From Nilaparvata lugens (taxonomy: Eukaryota; Arthropoda; Insecta; Hemiptera; Delphacidae), in contig NC_052511.1 in NCBI RefSeq assembly GCF_014356525.2, positions 13,047,675-13,111,674 of the forward strand: a stretch of DNA of 64,000 nucleotides, in the 5' to 3' direction. Each line of letters opens with the position of its first letter. Position 1 is the stretch's first letter. This document shows, piece after piece, positions 38,480-50,189 of the stretch. Made by a program: the position numbers and the translations under genes. The notes beneath the pieces are model-generated. The model saw nothing but the letters and a program-made list of their open reading frames with translations. It made no database searches and was not told where the DNA came from.

Positions 38480-40930
38480 GCTCTTCAAACAAGGTGTGAC
38501 AATATAGTTTTCAAGTTTATTAAATAAACGTTTGTAATTTCAAATTCAAATTCATTCATTTGCCATGGAAATTTTCAACAAATAATTGAAGAAATAAATA
38601 GTATCAATTACAATACGGCACTACCGCCAAAGAACAGCTTGTGCGTCGGCAGTGAGTTCCAACAACTCAGTCAATAACTCAAAGTATTTCTCTCAATACT
38701 TTAGCTGTTTTTTACGAAGATCATACTCAACAAGACAAGCTTTGACATGAGTACACACACACAGCCAACCAAGCAACCACTTGTCAACAGCGGAAAGCAT
38801 GCTTCATAGACTTCCTGACCAACCAAGGCATTGCCGAGATGGCAATGCATGGTGGCCCGGCTAGGAGACTCAATGGATAATGGCCTATTATTCAATACCT
38901 CTTTTGTGTGTTTGATATATGGAGTTCCCTTGTCGATTACCATTAGAAGGGCACTGCAAGGGGTACTGAAAAGAGGGGTACGTGGGGGAGGGGGGGTTCA
39001 AAGGAGGGGGTCACTGGATGGGGTCACTAGAGAAGGTCACTAGCAGGATGGAGTTCACTGGCGATTGAATGCGCTTGCATTATGTCTATTAGAGGATCTG
39101 CATAGAATGGCCTGCATAAATGAAGCTCGCCTCAACAAACAACGCTCAGGTTTAATAGCTATCATAGATTCGTGTACCGTAATTTCTTGATTCATTGCTG
39201 GAAGGCCAGAGATATGCCATTGGTGGTCAAAGCAAATGGAAACTTGAAAATGGTTCAATTTTATGAAATGTACAATCACATGAGAATATGTAGATACATG
39301 TAAATCGAGAATCGATGTACACAAAGTACCCTTTTCAAACATATATCTCTATCAATCACAAAATGTTTCAACACTAAAGCAATTTTCAAGTGAATCAACC
39401 ATTTTCGCTTGAAAATGGCTTTGGAGCTCAAACATGTGGATAATAGAAATATATGTTTTGAAGAGGTTACTTGAGTGTTGAATTTTCATGTGAAATAATA
39501 ACCCTAAACAAGAAAGTGGAAAATGGAGATATTCTTTGAAGATGGGTATGATATGAATATGATACATGGTATAGATATGTATTTTGTACATATTCCAAGT
39601 AATGCACCTCAAACCATAACACCCAAATTCCTGAAAATTATTCCACATGAATCAAATTAGCTAATTTAAACTCTCTGCTTTACATCACGTTTTCTATTTG
39701 GCCTTCTCATCGATTCAGTCACCTACCACCCATTTGTCCCCTGTCAGATTTCATGCTTAGAGGGATGCAATTTCTGTCCTGAGGAATTATAAAATAATTG
39801 ATAAAGGATGATATCGAGTTGAGTTCGTATACAATATGTCTCCGTGAGTTGGGACGTTCTCCGTGATAGGTGATTCATCTACCAATCATTATTGCTTGCT
39901 CAACACAAAAAACATACTTTGCTGCTCTTAATTTCATTAGTTTTAGTCTACTTTGGTTTCATTTATCATTTTGATAACTGTGTAACAGACGAAACCGGTA
40001 TCTCGATACTTTAATAGTTCTGTTGTTTTGATAATTATCTCGGAGTGTACTCATTTGAAAGGCACTCTAAAACCGAGAATATGAGTGCTCTTCACTTCTA
40101 CTCAAATACAATCATGTCTCAAGTTACTCTCACTGTTCAAAGCCTCTTGAATTCCTGTGCTAGTTGATCCTTCTCTATTCAAACTCAACTTACAACTTTC
40201 TAAGAAAAGTATCATCTTTAGTGCTTCATTTTCCAAGAAACTCCCTAATAAATCACTTCATTGTGATCAAATCATTCCTTGGAGCAAGATTTTATCAATT
40301 GATTTCAACTTAGCAGAGTTTAATCTCTTTCCTATAAGTTCTCATATCACTGAAGTGGGTCTCCACATGTTCCAATTTCCACGTATCAGATTCTTAACGC
40401 AGTTGCTTGCTCAGGAGCTGAACTTGGAAATTGATACTTTGAAGGCTAAGTCCTAGTTGGTACGAATTCCCTCAGGGGCTTAAACGAAGTCCCGCAACTG
40501 ATGAATATGCAGCAGGTTCAAGCAAATTATACAACGTTGTAGAAATTTTACAAGGTGCATAAACTCTGATCGCTTCACTGGATGTCATCCAGCGATCTTC
40601 TTGAAAATACAGTCTTCGATGAAACTGGAGCGTCTGCACGTTAATACGTTCACTTTTAAAATTGTGTTTTGTCTGATTCTGAGAATTTAAATCTCCGCAT
40701 ATAAGGATAGGATCGTATAACAATATAGAACGAGTACATAGTAGACCACTCCTCCTCATAATATACTGAAGAATTGTAGATTCAACTTTAGCGAGTAAGT
40801 CGTTACATGAAATGATATAAGAAGAATATTATCTTGATGAATATTGAATTTAATGTCTACAGAGTACAAATTTCCCACTTTGAGAATATAATCAAAATTT
40901 TTAAAAATCATAAATAAATTTGGATGGATA
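38480..40930. other. Single-copy stretch between duplications
   Basis: No gene recognised. It contains a G-run cluster at 38960-38997 and a ~99-codon open frame at 40157-40456 that resembles nothing I know and is within chance expectation. The rest is AT-rich with short open frames. Confidence 0.45.
38960..39040 (+). other. G-rich tract with quadruplex-type G-runs
   Basis: Four runs of four or more G (GGGG, GGGG, GGGGG, GGGGGG) fall within about 38 bases, separated by 11, 5 and 1 bases. They are followed by GGTCACT repeated three times to 39040. This stands out in AT-rich DNA. Confidence 0.6.
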
Positions 40931-42640
40931 CAAATTTCTAATAATTAGTTTTGAGTTTTGATCGGATAATATTGCATGAGTTGCATTGAAAGTAACATGA
41001 CAGGATCACATTCTATCGATATCTTTTTGATACTCATTCTCATGATCTTTAAATCTACAGCCTGAAAAAAGACTAAGAAATAAACGGAGAAATTATTCAC
41101 GAATGACATAGAGAGATCTGACAACGCGTCTGAGCTGGTCAATTTGTTTTGAGATTTAAAGGTGGATTCCTAAGCTCACAAGTGACGACTGGAACGACTC
41201 AAGCCGCTCTGCTGGTGCCGAGCTAAAGCCGTTCTCCAGTAGCAGAGTAGCTCTAGAGAGAGCGGGCCGCTCTCCGGTCTCCTAAAACTAGAACTGGTAC
41301 AGTGTAGCCCAGTGTAGGAATACCATCCGTGTTTTTCACATCATAGATGATTAATTTTCCTGTTTATTACAACAATAATTTTATTTTGTTCGATATAAGT
41401 AATGATGCTACTCTCTTATTACTTTCCTTGCCCTATTACCATGGGTAAGGAAAGTATTGCTTTCCGAAAAAAATTAAGGTACCCCAATTTCTACATTTCT
41501 ATACGTTTCAAGGTCCTCTGAGTCCGAAAAAGTGATTTTTGGGTATTGGTCTGTATGTGTGTGTGTGTGTGTGTATAAGTGTATGTGCGTCTGTGTACAC
41601 GATATCTCATCTCCCAATTAACGGAATGACTTGAAATTTGGAACTTAAGGTCCTTACAATATAAGGATCCGACACGAACAATTTCAATCAAATGCCATTC
41701 AAGATGGCGGCTAAAATGGCGAAAATGTTGTCAAAAACAGGGTTTTTCGCTATTTTCTCGAAAACGGCTCCAACGATTTCGATTAAATTCTTACCTGGAA
41801 TAGTCAGTCATTGATAAGCTCTATCAATTGCCACAAGTCCCATATCTGTAGAAATTTCAGGAGCTCCGCCCCATCTATGCAAAGTTGGATTTCAGATTCC
41901 CAATTATCAGGCTTCAGATACAATTTAAACAAAAAAATTTGAATGGAGAAGATTTAGCATGAGAATTTCTACAATAAATTGATGTTGAGTAACATTTTCA
42001 CCTAAAATTGAAATTAAGCTCGAAATTCGAGAAAATGTGATAATCCAATTGCAAACTTTTGGCAACTGTTGATTCTATTAAATCATTCACTATGAAGAGA
42101 TATCAGGCCTCGTATGTCTCCAGCGTTATTGTCCTGTCACCAGCTGGCTTAGATCTTTGTTTATGAGTAGACTTGTGATGCGCGTGAACACTAGCGTCAG
42201 GTGATCAATTCTAATAATGGTAAGGAAAGTTATGTGAGTGCGCCACACCAGATTTTTTTCATTCTGTATTCATTGAGTAAATCATGTGTTAAACTGTATT
42301 CTGTGTGAATATGATGAATTAAAATGTATAAGCTGTTTCTGTATGGAATGTTTCCTGTGAATATGTGTTTTGTATGGAATGTATTGAACCTTTCCAAGGG
42401 CAGATCAAGGTCAGTAGGTCACATTAAGTGTACACATGAACATCGTCTCTATTCTTTTGTATTATAATGGAACCAACATACAATACATCATAGCGATATA
42501 ACTGTGTGATTTGGTCGCCCACGAAGTGGAAAATCCTGACAATTCTGAGTACAGCAATAGGGAAGTGAGTGGGAGAATTCAGAAGCTGTATAAGCTGAAA
42601 TCAGGCCATGTCCTTCGCAAGTAATAGAATTCATCTCGAC
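40931..42640 (+). repeat. Segmental duplication block C, copy 2
   Basis: Near-identical to 34515-36245 at an offset of about 6.4 kb. Unlike copy 1, its right end continues into single-copy sequence that keeps an open frame (to 42937), so this copy looks like the original arrangement at that edge. Confidence 0.92.
41422..42258 (+). mobile_element. Interspersed repeat R1, copy 5 (short form)
   Basis: Counterpart of 35006-35840 inside block C copy 2, with the same short-form structure. Confidence 0.75.
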
Positions 42641-42937
42641 CCTGCTTTCATGTATATCTACAAATTAAATCAAATACTAATTTACTTGGGACGGCAAGGT
42701 GAATTGAAGAACTTCTTATCTGCTAAGACTTACGAAGTGGCTGTGCTGGAGAGTATGATTTATGGATTTCAAAAGGGATTGTTCTGCTTGCTTCTACTTG
42801 TACGTGGTTTCGAACGGGAAAGGTTGGTTGAAAGAGACAGAAACCCCATTGAAAAGTGGGTCGAAAGAGTTGGAGGAAGGAAAGGAACTTTGGAAATGAG
42901 AGAGGATGAAGATTGGAAGAAGAACAGCTGTAAGTAG
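42608..42937 (+). CDS. Unrecognised open frame crossing the right edge of block C
   Basis: A 109-codon frame from ATG reads MSFASNRIHLD, then AKTYEVAVLESMIYGFQKG, then a charged C-terminus (ERDRNPIEKWVERVGGRKG). In block C copy 1 the sequence upstream is in the same frame (VAHEVENPDNSEYSNREVSG). Here one extra G near 42605 breaks that continuity. If that G is an error, the open frame is roughly 140 codons. No family was recognised. It could be an exon of an unknown gene or a decayed insertion. Confidence 0.25.
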   Translation: MSFASNRIHLDPAFMYIYKLNQILIYLGRQGELKNFLSAKTYEVAVLESMIYGFQKGLFCLLLLVRGFERERLVERDRNPIEKWVERVGGRKGTLEMREDEDWKKNSCK

Positions 42938-43220
42938 TCGCTTACTTCGAATTTAATACTTTACACGTGACATTCCGACTATCCTATAAATTTTACTTTC
43001 TCAAGACTTTCTGTTACAAGATTTATCCTTGATCAGGGAGATCTCAAATAATCAGAGAATCTTAAATAAGAGAAACCTTATTCGTACAATTTATTATTTT
43101 ATTTTCCACAAGTGTTCCATGAAATATACCTGTACAATATTAGTCGATATTTTGATTTTTCACATACTCGCTCACTCACCTTTTTACTATCCACAGACAC
43201 GAAAGTCTCAGCTGCTTCAG

Positions 43221-43598
43221 CCAAGGATTAATTATCCTTTTAATGTCGTTCAGCGAGTTTTCCCAAGGATGAGACCTAGTGCAATCGAATTTCCATATCA
43301 TAAACCTACTATGTTCCAAATTTCGTGAGAATCGTTAGAGCCGTTTCCACAAATAGCCGTTTTTTATCCATTGAACATAAATAACCAGATATAAATATGA
43401 ATAACCAGATATAAAATTACACAAATTGCTCGCTTAATATAATAGAATATCTGTATGTGACCGGATCTCGAAAACGGCTTTAAAGATTCTCACGAAATTT
43501 AGAACAAAGTAGGTTAATGTTATGAAAATTCGATTGCACAAGGTCCCAACCCTGAGATAACTCGCTGAAGGACATCAAAAGGATAAATACGTCCTTGG
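43221..43598. mobile_element. Foldback element with ~128-bp inverted arms
   Basis: Arms at 43221-43348 and 43469-43598 are imperfect inverted copies. They share CCAAGGATTAATTATCC-type ends, GTGCAATCGAATTT, and TTTCGTGAGAATCGTTAGAG next to the loop. The ~120-bp loop holds a duplicated AATAACCAGATATAAA. Non-coding; resembles a foldback or Helitron-type insect repeat. Confidence 0.7.
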
Positions 43599-43759
43599 AA
43601 AAAGAGCTGGAAATTTTGTCGTCTGTCGATACCGTAATGGAAGAGTGCATGTGTGGGATCATCCAGCTGATCTCACGAGAAGAAAAATTTAGCAAGAAAA
43701 AACTTATTTTCATTTATTTCTATTTTTTTAAGAAAACATACTTACTTCAGAAAGTCCAA

Positions 43760-44062
43760 AATAGTAACTAGATGCTGTTAGTGTAGAATAGTACATAGTA
43801 TATTAACAAATATTGTAGCAAACATAGTATATCATTCTAAATCGAATTCATAGTATATCTATTTGTAATTAATTGATGATATGTTTGTTTTTTGAAGTGT
43901 GAATAAATTGTTATTTTAATGAGTGTTAACCTAGATTTTGATTTGGACTGTAGTATAAATTTGAAAAGGGACAGTTTTGGGCATAAGCCTGTTGTGCCTA
44001 TTCATATAACTGTAAAAATAATTGTACGACTGAGAAGATTAATAAATAAATATAAACCATAA
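43760..44062 (+). mobile_element. Probable 3' end of a non-LTR retrotransposon
   Basis: GGGACAGTTTTGGGCATAAG followed by CCTGTTGTGCC, A/T-rich sequence and an (AATA)n tail resembles 3' UTRs of insect LINEs. No reverse transcriptase frame is present, so it would be a 5'-truncated copy. Confidence 0.4.
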
Positions 44063-44089
44063 ATTCAATCTTTCGTTACAAATTTTCTA

Positions 44090-44365
44090 TGCTTTTAAAC
44101 TCCAGAGCGAAGCTCGGTACCCCGATATTACTGTTAATTTGAGCTATATAAATTTGAAATTTATGGTTTTCATGTTTGATTTGGACTAAAATTGTATATA
44201 GAAAATATTGTACACATGAAATTCTAACCCTATTTTGGACTGTTTCATCACCTATGAATTTGAAGAAAAAATAGCACAATGTCTACCTTATTATTTTATC
44301 TACCAATGCTATATGTAACATCAGTTTTACTTGTATCGTGAATAAATGAATGAATGAATAAAAAA
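44090..44365 (+). mobile_element. Possible second retroelement 3' end
   Basis: GAGCGAAGCTCGGTACCCCG is followed by AT-rich sequence and a (GAAT)n A-rich tail near 44341-44365. It resembles a truncated repeat with a short tandem tail. Non-coding. Confidence 0.3.
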
Positions 44366-47300
44366 AGTGAGTCAAATTGATACTTTGAACATGTTCCGAC
44401 GAAGATCAAAAGGATAAATTATCCTTATTCATAAACTATAAATGACAATGAATCTCTTCTAAAATATTTTTGTTGTGCGTTTATTCATGAAGCGATTCGT
44501 AGTTCTGTTAAAGTAAAGCATGATTATAGAATATAGAAACCCTCTCTGATCTTAAAATCTATTGTTGAAGAATTTCCAGCTCTCAAGTCAACCAACAGAC
44601 AGTTTTGCAAAAAAGACGTATTTTCTAGTGATAAATTGCATCAATAATGTTTGTAACACTCGATAATAGAGAAAAGAAATCTATATTTTTGAACTTAATC
44701 TTTATTAGAGATTCAGTTCATCTCTGATTGATGAACTACTATCGAGGTACATGACCGATCAAGAACTTTACTAAGCAAATCCCCTACTCAACAAATTGAA
44801 GAACTTCAACATATTCATTTTGATCGAAATATAAATGAAAACACAGCTGAATTATTATAAATTTTGAACAGACCGCTAGATATAGTGATATTGGAATCAA
44901 GCAGTTCAACAGTCTCTCAAGGAAGTGAAAAATCGGGTAATAAAATATTTGATACCGTTTAACACAAGGCGAAATCTCCAATATTTTTCAATTATCTATT
45001 CTCTCCATCTACCACTTTCAAATTTTGCTTTCATTTCCAATTAAAACTTTTCCAACGTAAGTAATTATCCATTCTCCCTTTTTACCAAGTTGCGATTACT
45101 GAATTTGCTCCAGTCAAGTGTAAATGGAAGCTGGACCGGAGCAAACGTGAAGAAATCGTTCTTTAATCGCTTCCTGGTGAATTCTTCATTGCAGCTTACT
45201 TTCTTCAGCGACTAGCTCAAAGTTGTTCTATCTTTCTCGCCCACTCCTCAACTTAGTATCACTCTATCTCTATCTATACATTGATGAAGGCAGACCCTGG
45301 ACTCCTACGGAAGCTACCGGGCTACAAGGCAAGACTGCATTTATATTCTAGGGCGGCCTTTCATCAAGGGCTGTACTGCAACTACCTTTGTGAATTTTGT
45401 GCCTGCTTTCTCACAGCTCTATAAAATATTAATGGACTCCAAGTACACACACACTGCTCAGCTCTAACTCTATTAACGCTGATGTGTGCTCTTTCCTGTA
45501 GTGGAAATCACTTAAAACTGTCATCATGCTTCAGGAATAACATCAAAGCTCCATATTCATCCAACGCTGACAATCTCCAGTGAGTCTGATGATTTGTGCT
45601 CCAGTAAGCTCTTCTACAGCTGCCGGCCAATTAATTGATCCAAGCCAGGAAAGCCTATTTCCAAACCTTCGTGTACTAAAAAATCTGTGTGTTAATCTGA
45701 GTGTTTTATCTACTCCATTGAGTAGTTCATGCATTTTTATTGACATAGAACATCGAAGTGTTAATTAAATACTCGATTAGTAAGCAAGTTTTCCCTCACC
45801 AGAGTTCATGCAATTTGAACAATATTCTGTTGAAGCTTTATACAATTCAAAGCTGATTTTCATACTTGGATGATGAGTGATGAATTATAATTGATAATAC
45901 GGCAGTCATTGAATTTAACATTTTATCAGAGATGTCTATAAGTGTTTCATGATCAAATAAAAACATGAATCATATTTTTTTTTCACTTCAACTATTTTAT
46001 TCACACAAAACTTAAATTTCAATACTCATGGCATCATCATCATTAGTAATTGTAGTAGTTGTAATCAAATTGAAGCTATTGAAGCTTTAGTTTGAACTAT
46101 TGATTTTGAATTGAATGGAAAGAAGAAGAAAAAGAAGATTTTTAATTGAACTATGACTAGAAAATACAACATAATACGTTAGACTATTTTGTACTTATTT
46201 TATTTTCGTTATGAATGCGCTCAAACTGGAGTGAAATAGAATAAAAATACTGGAAACGTTGGTAGAGCTGAGGAGGTTCTCTGTAGGTTACAATGAAAAA
46301 GGTCATTTCCAATTCATTGATCAATAGAACTGAGCTCTGAATAAAAAAATATACCTGAAAATTCAACTCCAGGATAGTGAATATGTACTTCAAATAGTAC
46401 ATATAGAATAGTGAATAAATGGACGTTAAGTCCAAAAATAATTAATAGTGAAAAGATGAATGTATATTCAAGAAAAGTGATCGAGATAGAAACAGTAGTG
46501 TTGCAACAAGGAATGAAACACAAACCATAAAGCTTTCCAAAAATGATCAACCGCATTTATAGAGCGGCTGTGTCTATTGAAGAGCGTCCATATTCATCCA
46601 ACATACTCATTGTGCTTTTTACAACGTGAAAAAGATGTAAACTTGCAATGAAAGCCAGTGTTCACAGTGAGCTTCGAGTGTGTGGGTGAAAAACACTTGA
46701 TTCTCTTTAATTATTCACACGTTTGCCCATTGAGAGCTTTCAACCCGTTTCACACCACAAAACTTGAAACGTTCCGTGCTGGATCAGATTCACTACCAAC
46801 TGTCAGCATTCTTTACTAATAACATCATTGGTTTCCATTCAACCAATGCTGAGAGTAAAGTGCTCGCCATAGTGCTCTTCATGATAATCAGTCGCGCTCG
46901 TTTGAACATAAACGCTGCCAGATATTTGGCGTAATACCAAAAATTGGCTCGTTTTTTGGGGCTTAGGTGGATTGTTTTGCAAGTACAATATCTGAAATTC
47001 ATAATACAAAGGAGCTATTAATTGATTGCAGTGGAAGTACACTAGTATCCAAGGCAAATCAGCCATTGATTCGCCTGTCAATTTTTTAATACAACCACCA
47101 ACTTGACTGAGATAATATCTTGAAGCTGAATTCATCAAGTTGGTGGGTGGAATAAAACTGCAGTTTGATCAGAACAGTGATACTAATTTCAATGAAATAT
47201 TAAATTTATCTCCAAAGGAGTATACATTTTTAATGAGATGATCCACATCATGTACTTCTGTCTCTATTATCAAATTACTAATCGAATCAAGGCAAAATAT

Positions 47301-47553
47301 GCTATTCCAAAACCCTCAATCTATACTCCGCTCTCTGAATTAATTTGACCTTGATGGAAGAGTGATAATCGAGAATTTTCTGTGATATTATGCAGATACA
47401 TACCTTACTTATTATCTAATAATAATTAGAAGTAGCACACCCAATTCTATCAATTATTCCACTGTATAAGAGAATGTGTTCTGATAGGAAATGAGTTCTA
47501 TGATATGATTGGAGAAATCACACCTCCCAAATAGTACGCTTCCTCATTATTGA
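44366..47553. other. No gene recognised
   Basis: About 3 kb without convincing coding sequence. Open frames of 60-100 codons on both strands (for example 46839-47138, minus) match chance expectation and show no known motif. Confidence 0.5.
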
Positions 47554-47657
47554 TGATAAAATTCATCATTTTTTGAAGCATGATCATTTATTTATTTAGT
47601 TATATATGTATATATATCATAAGATATCAAGATGTACGAGTTCAACAAATATATATA

Positions 47658-47722
<65 letters not shown>

Positions 47723-47786
47723 ATATAACTAAATAAATAAATGATCATGCTTCAAAAAATGATGAATTTTATCATTATATATATCA

Positions 47787-47828
<42 letters not shown>

Positions 47829-47850
47829 AACTCGTACATCTTGATATCTT
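47554..47850. repeat. AT dinucleotide tract with interleaved inverted segments
   Basis: Segment a (47554-47602, contains GAAGCATGATCATTTA) is repeated inverted at 47726-47774. Segment b (47621-47650, contains GATGTACGAGTTCAAC) is repeated inverted at 47821-47850. Long (AT)n tracts lie between them (about 47647-47725 and 47775-47822). The order is a, b, a', b' rather than a simple palindrome. Confidence 0.85.
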
Positions 47851-48394
47851 ATGAAGATATCTTATCATCTTATAGATAATAATAGATAATCTTCAAGATA
47901 AGACTTATCTTAATAATACTGAAGAATAAAATAAATTTAAAAGAATGAAAAATTATCCATTTCCAATTTGCTCTTGGAAGTGTTTGGATTTCCTGCTCCA
48001 TTCCAAAAAAATCGTGTGGAAAATTGAAATGATGAACCAGCAGAGACGTTACAAAAACGTCACTTGCGTCTTTTGTAGGCTCAGTGGTGCGAACAAAGTT
48101 ATTTTCACCGAGCGATCAATCACAAGCTCTCCAACCCCTTGTCAAAAGTGGGAAGATATCAATTGAAGGGAAAGTTCTTCACAGGAGTTGAGGGATGGAG
48201 GACAGGATGACACTCTTTCTTCATGTCCACGAAAAAATTCCAGGCGATAGGTCTGAGGAAAAAGATTATTTCCATTCACAATAACAATTCTTGTTATGAA
48301 TTTAGATACCTTTCATTTAGATTGATTTCAGTTGCTGTATGTTGTAGAATTCAGGAAACTTCAGCCCACAGAAACAAATTTCGAGAAAGTATAG

Positions 48395-49290
48395 AGAAAG
48401 TGGACTAGTATTCTGCACAAGTGGAGTAGATTGCAGAGCAACACGTGAAATATTCACTTGAAACTATACAATTGCTAGCAAGGTGATTGAGAATTGATAT
48501 CAGCACTGAAACTGAATAATATTTTTTACAGTAAGAGAGAAGACCTACGATGAACCACCATCAAGAAAGTGAAGTAGTGAAGATATTCGCACAAGAAGAG
48601 TATAACAAGCAGTAGATTCACTTTAAAAGCTCCAAATTCCATACACTGTGATTAAACTTAGAATAATAATATTGTAAGGCTCATGCTATCCTTTCTCTAC
48701 GACAAAGAAAAACTGCAGCTCACGAGATGATCCACTGTTCAATATTGATAGTTGAATAGTAAAGGTACTACTTGCAAGAGTGAAGTAGGATCAGGAAGAG
48801 ATTCACAGGAAACTATATAGAAGGGCATAGAAGGTGATAGCCTATTTAGTATTGCTACCAACACTAAAACAAAATGAAAAAGTTCATGTGTTGTGAATGT
48901 AAAGGTGCGTACAGACTTGAGCACCACAAACACGCGCATTTCACTTTTCATCAGCTGAATCTATTGTTATATCTTTATCTTACTGTTCAAAAAATACAGT
49001 TATAATCAGCTGATGAAAAGTGAAATCCGCGTGTTGAGTCTGTACTCAGCTCAAGAGAAACTACAACAAGCAGAAATGAACCACTATTGAGAAAGTAGTG
49101 AAGACAGTACTTGTAGAAGTGAAGTAGAATCAGCAGTAAATACACTGGAAATTATACAACTAACATGGAAGGTTATCAATAAAATAAACCACTATTGAAA
49201 AAGTACAGAAGTGGAAATAGTACTTCCAGAAGTGAAGTAGAATCAGCAATAGATTCACTGGAAACTATGCAACTGGCATACAAGGTGATT
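48395..49290. repeat. Degenerate tandem array, about five units of ~108-150 bp
   Basis: Recurring blocks contain GAACCACTATTGAGAAAGTA, GAAGTGAAGTAGAATCAGCA, AGATTCACTGGAAACTATAC and AAGGTGATTGA. The two best units start at 49081 and 49189 (period 108). Older units lie near 48395, 48555 and 48760. A MITE (48903-49054) interrupts the array. Confidence 0.7.
48903..49054. mobile_element. Palindromic MITE within the tandem array
   Basis: The left end AGGTGCGTACAGACTTGAGC, then ACGCGCATTTCACTTTTCAT and CAGCTGA, is mirrored on the right by TCAGCTGATGAAAAGTGAAA, CGCGTGTTGAGTCTGTAC. The loop is about 45 bp. The same left end appears near 63783. Non-coding. Confidence 0.75.
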
Positions 49291-50150
49291 GAACATAGCT
49301 AGCTGCTCTGAATTCAGACGTTGAATGCAGCCTAGAACCGCACACAACACACAAGGCAGGGAGGGGGAAGACAGACTGTCATGTGAAACAAACTTTTGAA
49401 ACGTACTCCCCAATGGAACCATGAGCAACTCGTGTGCTACAATAGACAATCTGAAAAAGTCGTGTTTTGCCGAGTCAGCTTTCGGCTCCTTTGAATCTCT
49501 AGTGGAATGTTTCGAGTGTAGTCGGCGAAAAAAAATTCTGCAGCAGACTTTGAAAGCAGATCCATCTTTTGAGGGCAGCTACAGGATCGTCTTACAGGTC
49601 GGAAATGTTTCTTCCCAGCGTGTTGAAACTGTTACCGGAGAAAGCTGTTTTATTATACTACTAAAACTTTCTAAACTGGAGCTCATTCTTGAATGAATAA
49701 ATTTTCACGCTCACAACAAAACCTGAGATCACTGACACTTTATTAGCAGAAGGTGCATTGAATTTCTATGAAGATGATGAAAAATTGAAGCTAACAAATT
49801 ATAGCAGATCATTCACACTCAAATATCAATCCAGGGAAAGATTGAGAATCATTCCATTATGCAGCACTTGAATCTTCTCAATTTCTCAACTTATTTAACA
49901 TTTTTTATCACCTGATAACCCATTATTCAAAATTCATGAATATTGCTCCAAGCTATCTTGGGAATTATAAATTTTCTGGGTACATAATCACATAATCCTA
50001 CAATACCAGCATCGCTTCATTCATTATCAAGATCATTGGACGAATACAATTTGAAATCGATAAATCAAATAATTATGTGAAATATTATCCAGATTTCAAA
50101 TAATTTAGTGAAATTCATTAGAATCTCTCAACACAGTAATGTATCATTTT
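49291..50150. other. No gene recognised
   Basis: It contains a 91-codon plus frame (49421-49696) with somewhat protein-like composition (ECFECSRRKKILQQTLKAD) but no known motif or splice support. The remainder is AT-rich. Confidence 0.4.
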
Positions 50151-50189
50151 TTTCTTCTTCTTCTTCTTCTTCTTCTTCTTCTTCTTCTC
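50151..50189. repeat. (TTC)n microsatellite
   Basis: About twelve uninterrupted TTC units, ending in TCTTTC. Confidence 0.95.

Noticed and set aside
39971..39996. Hammerhead-ribozyme-like core (TTGATAA, CTGT/ACAG stem, CGAAAC)
   Set aside because: Two invariant core bases are changed and two extra bases sit before GAAA. The match is too weak to call a ribozyme, even a decayed one.
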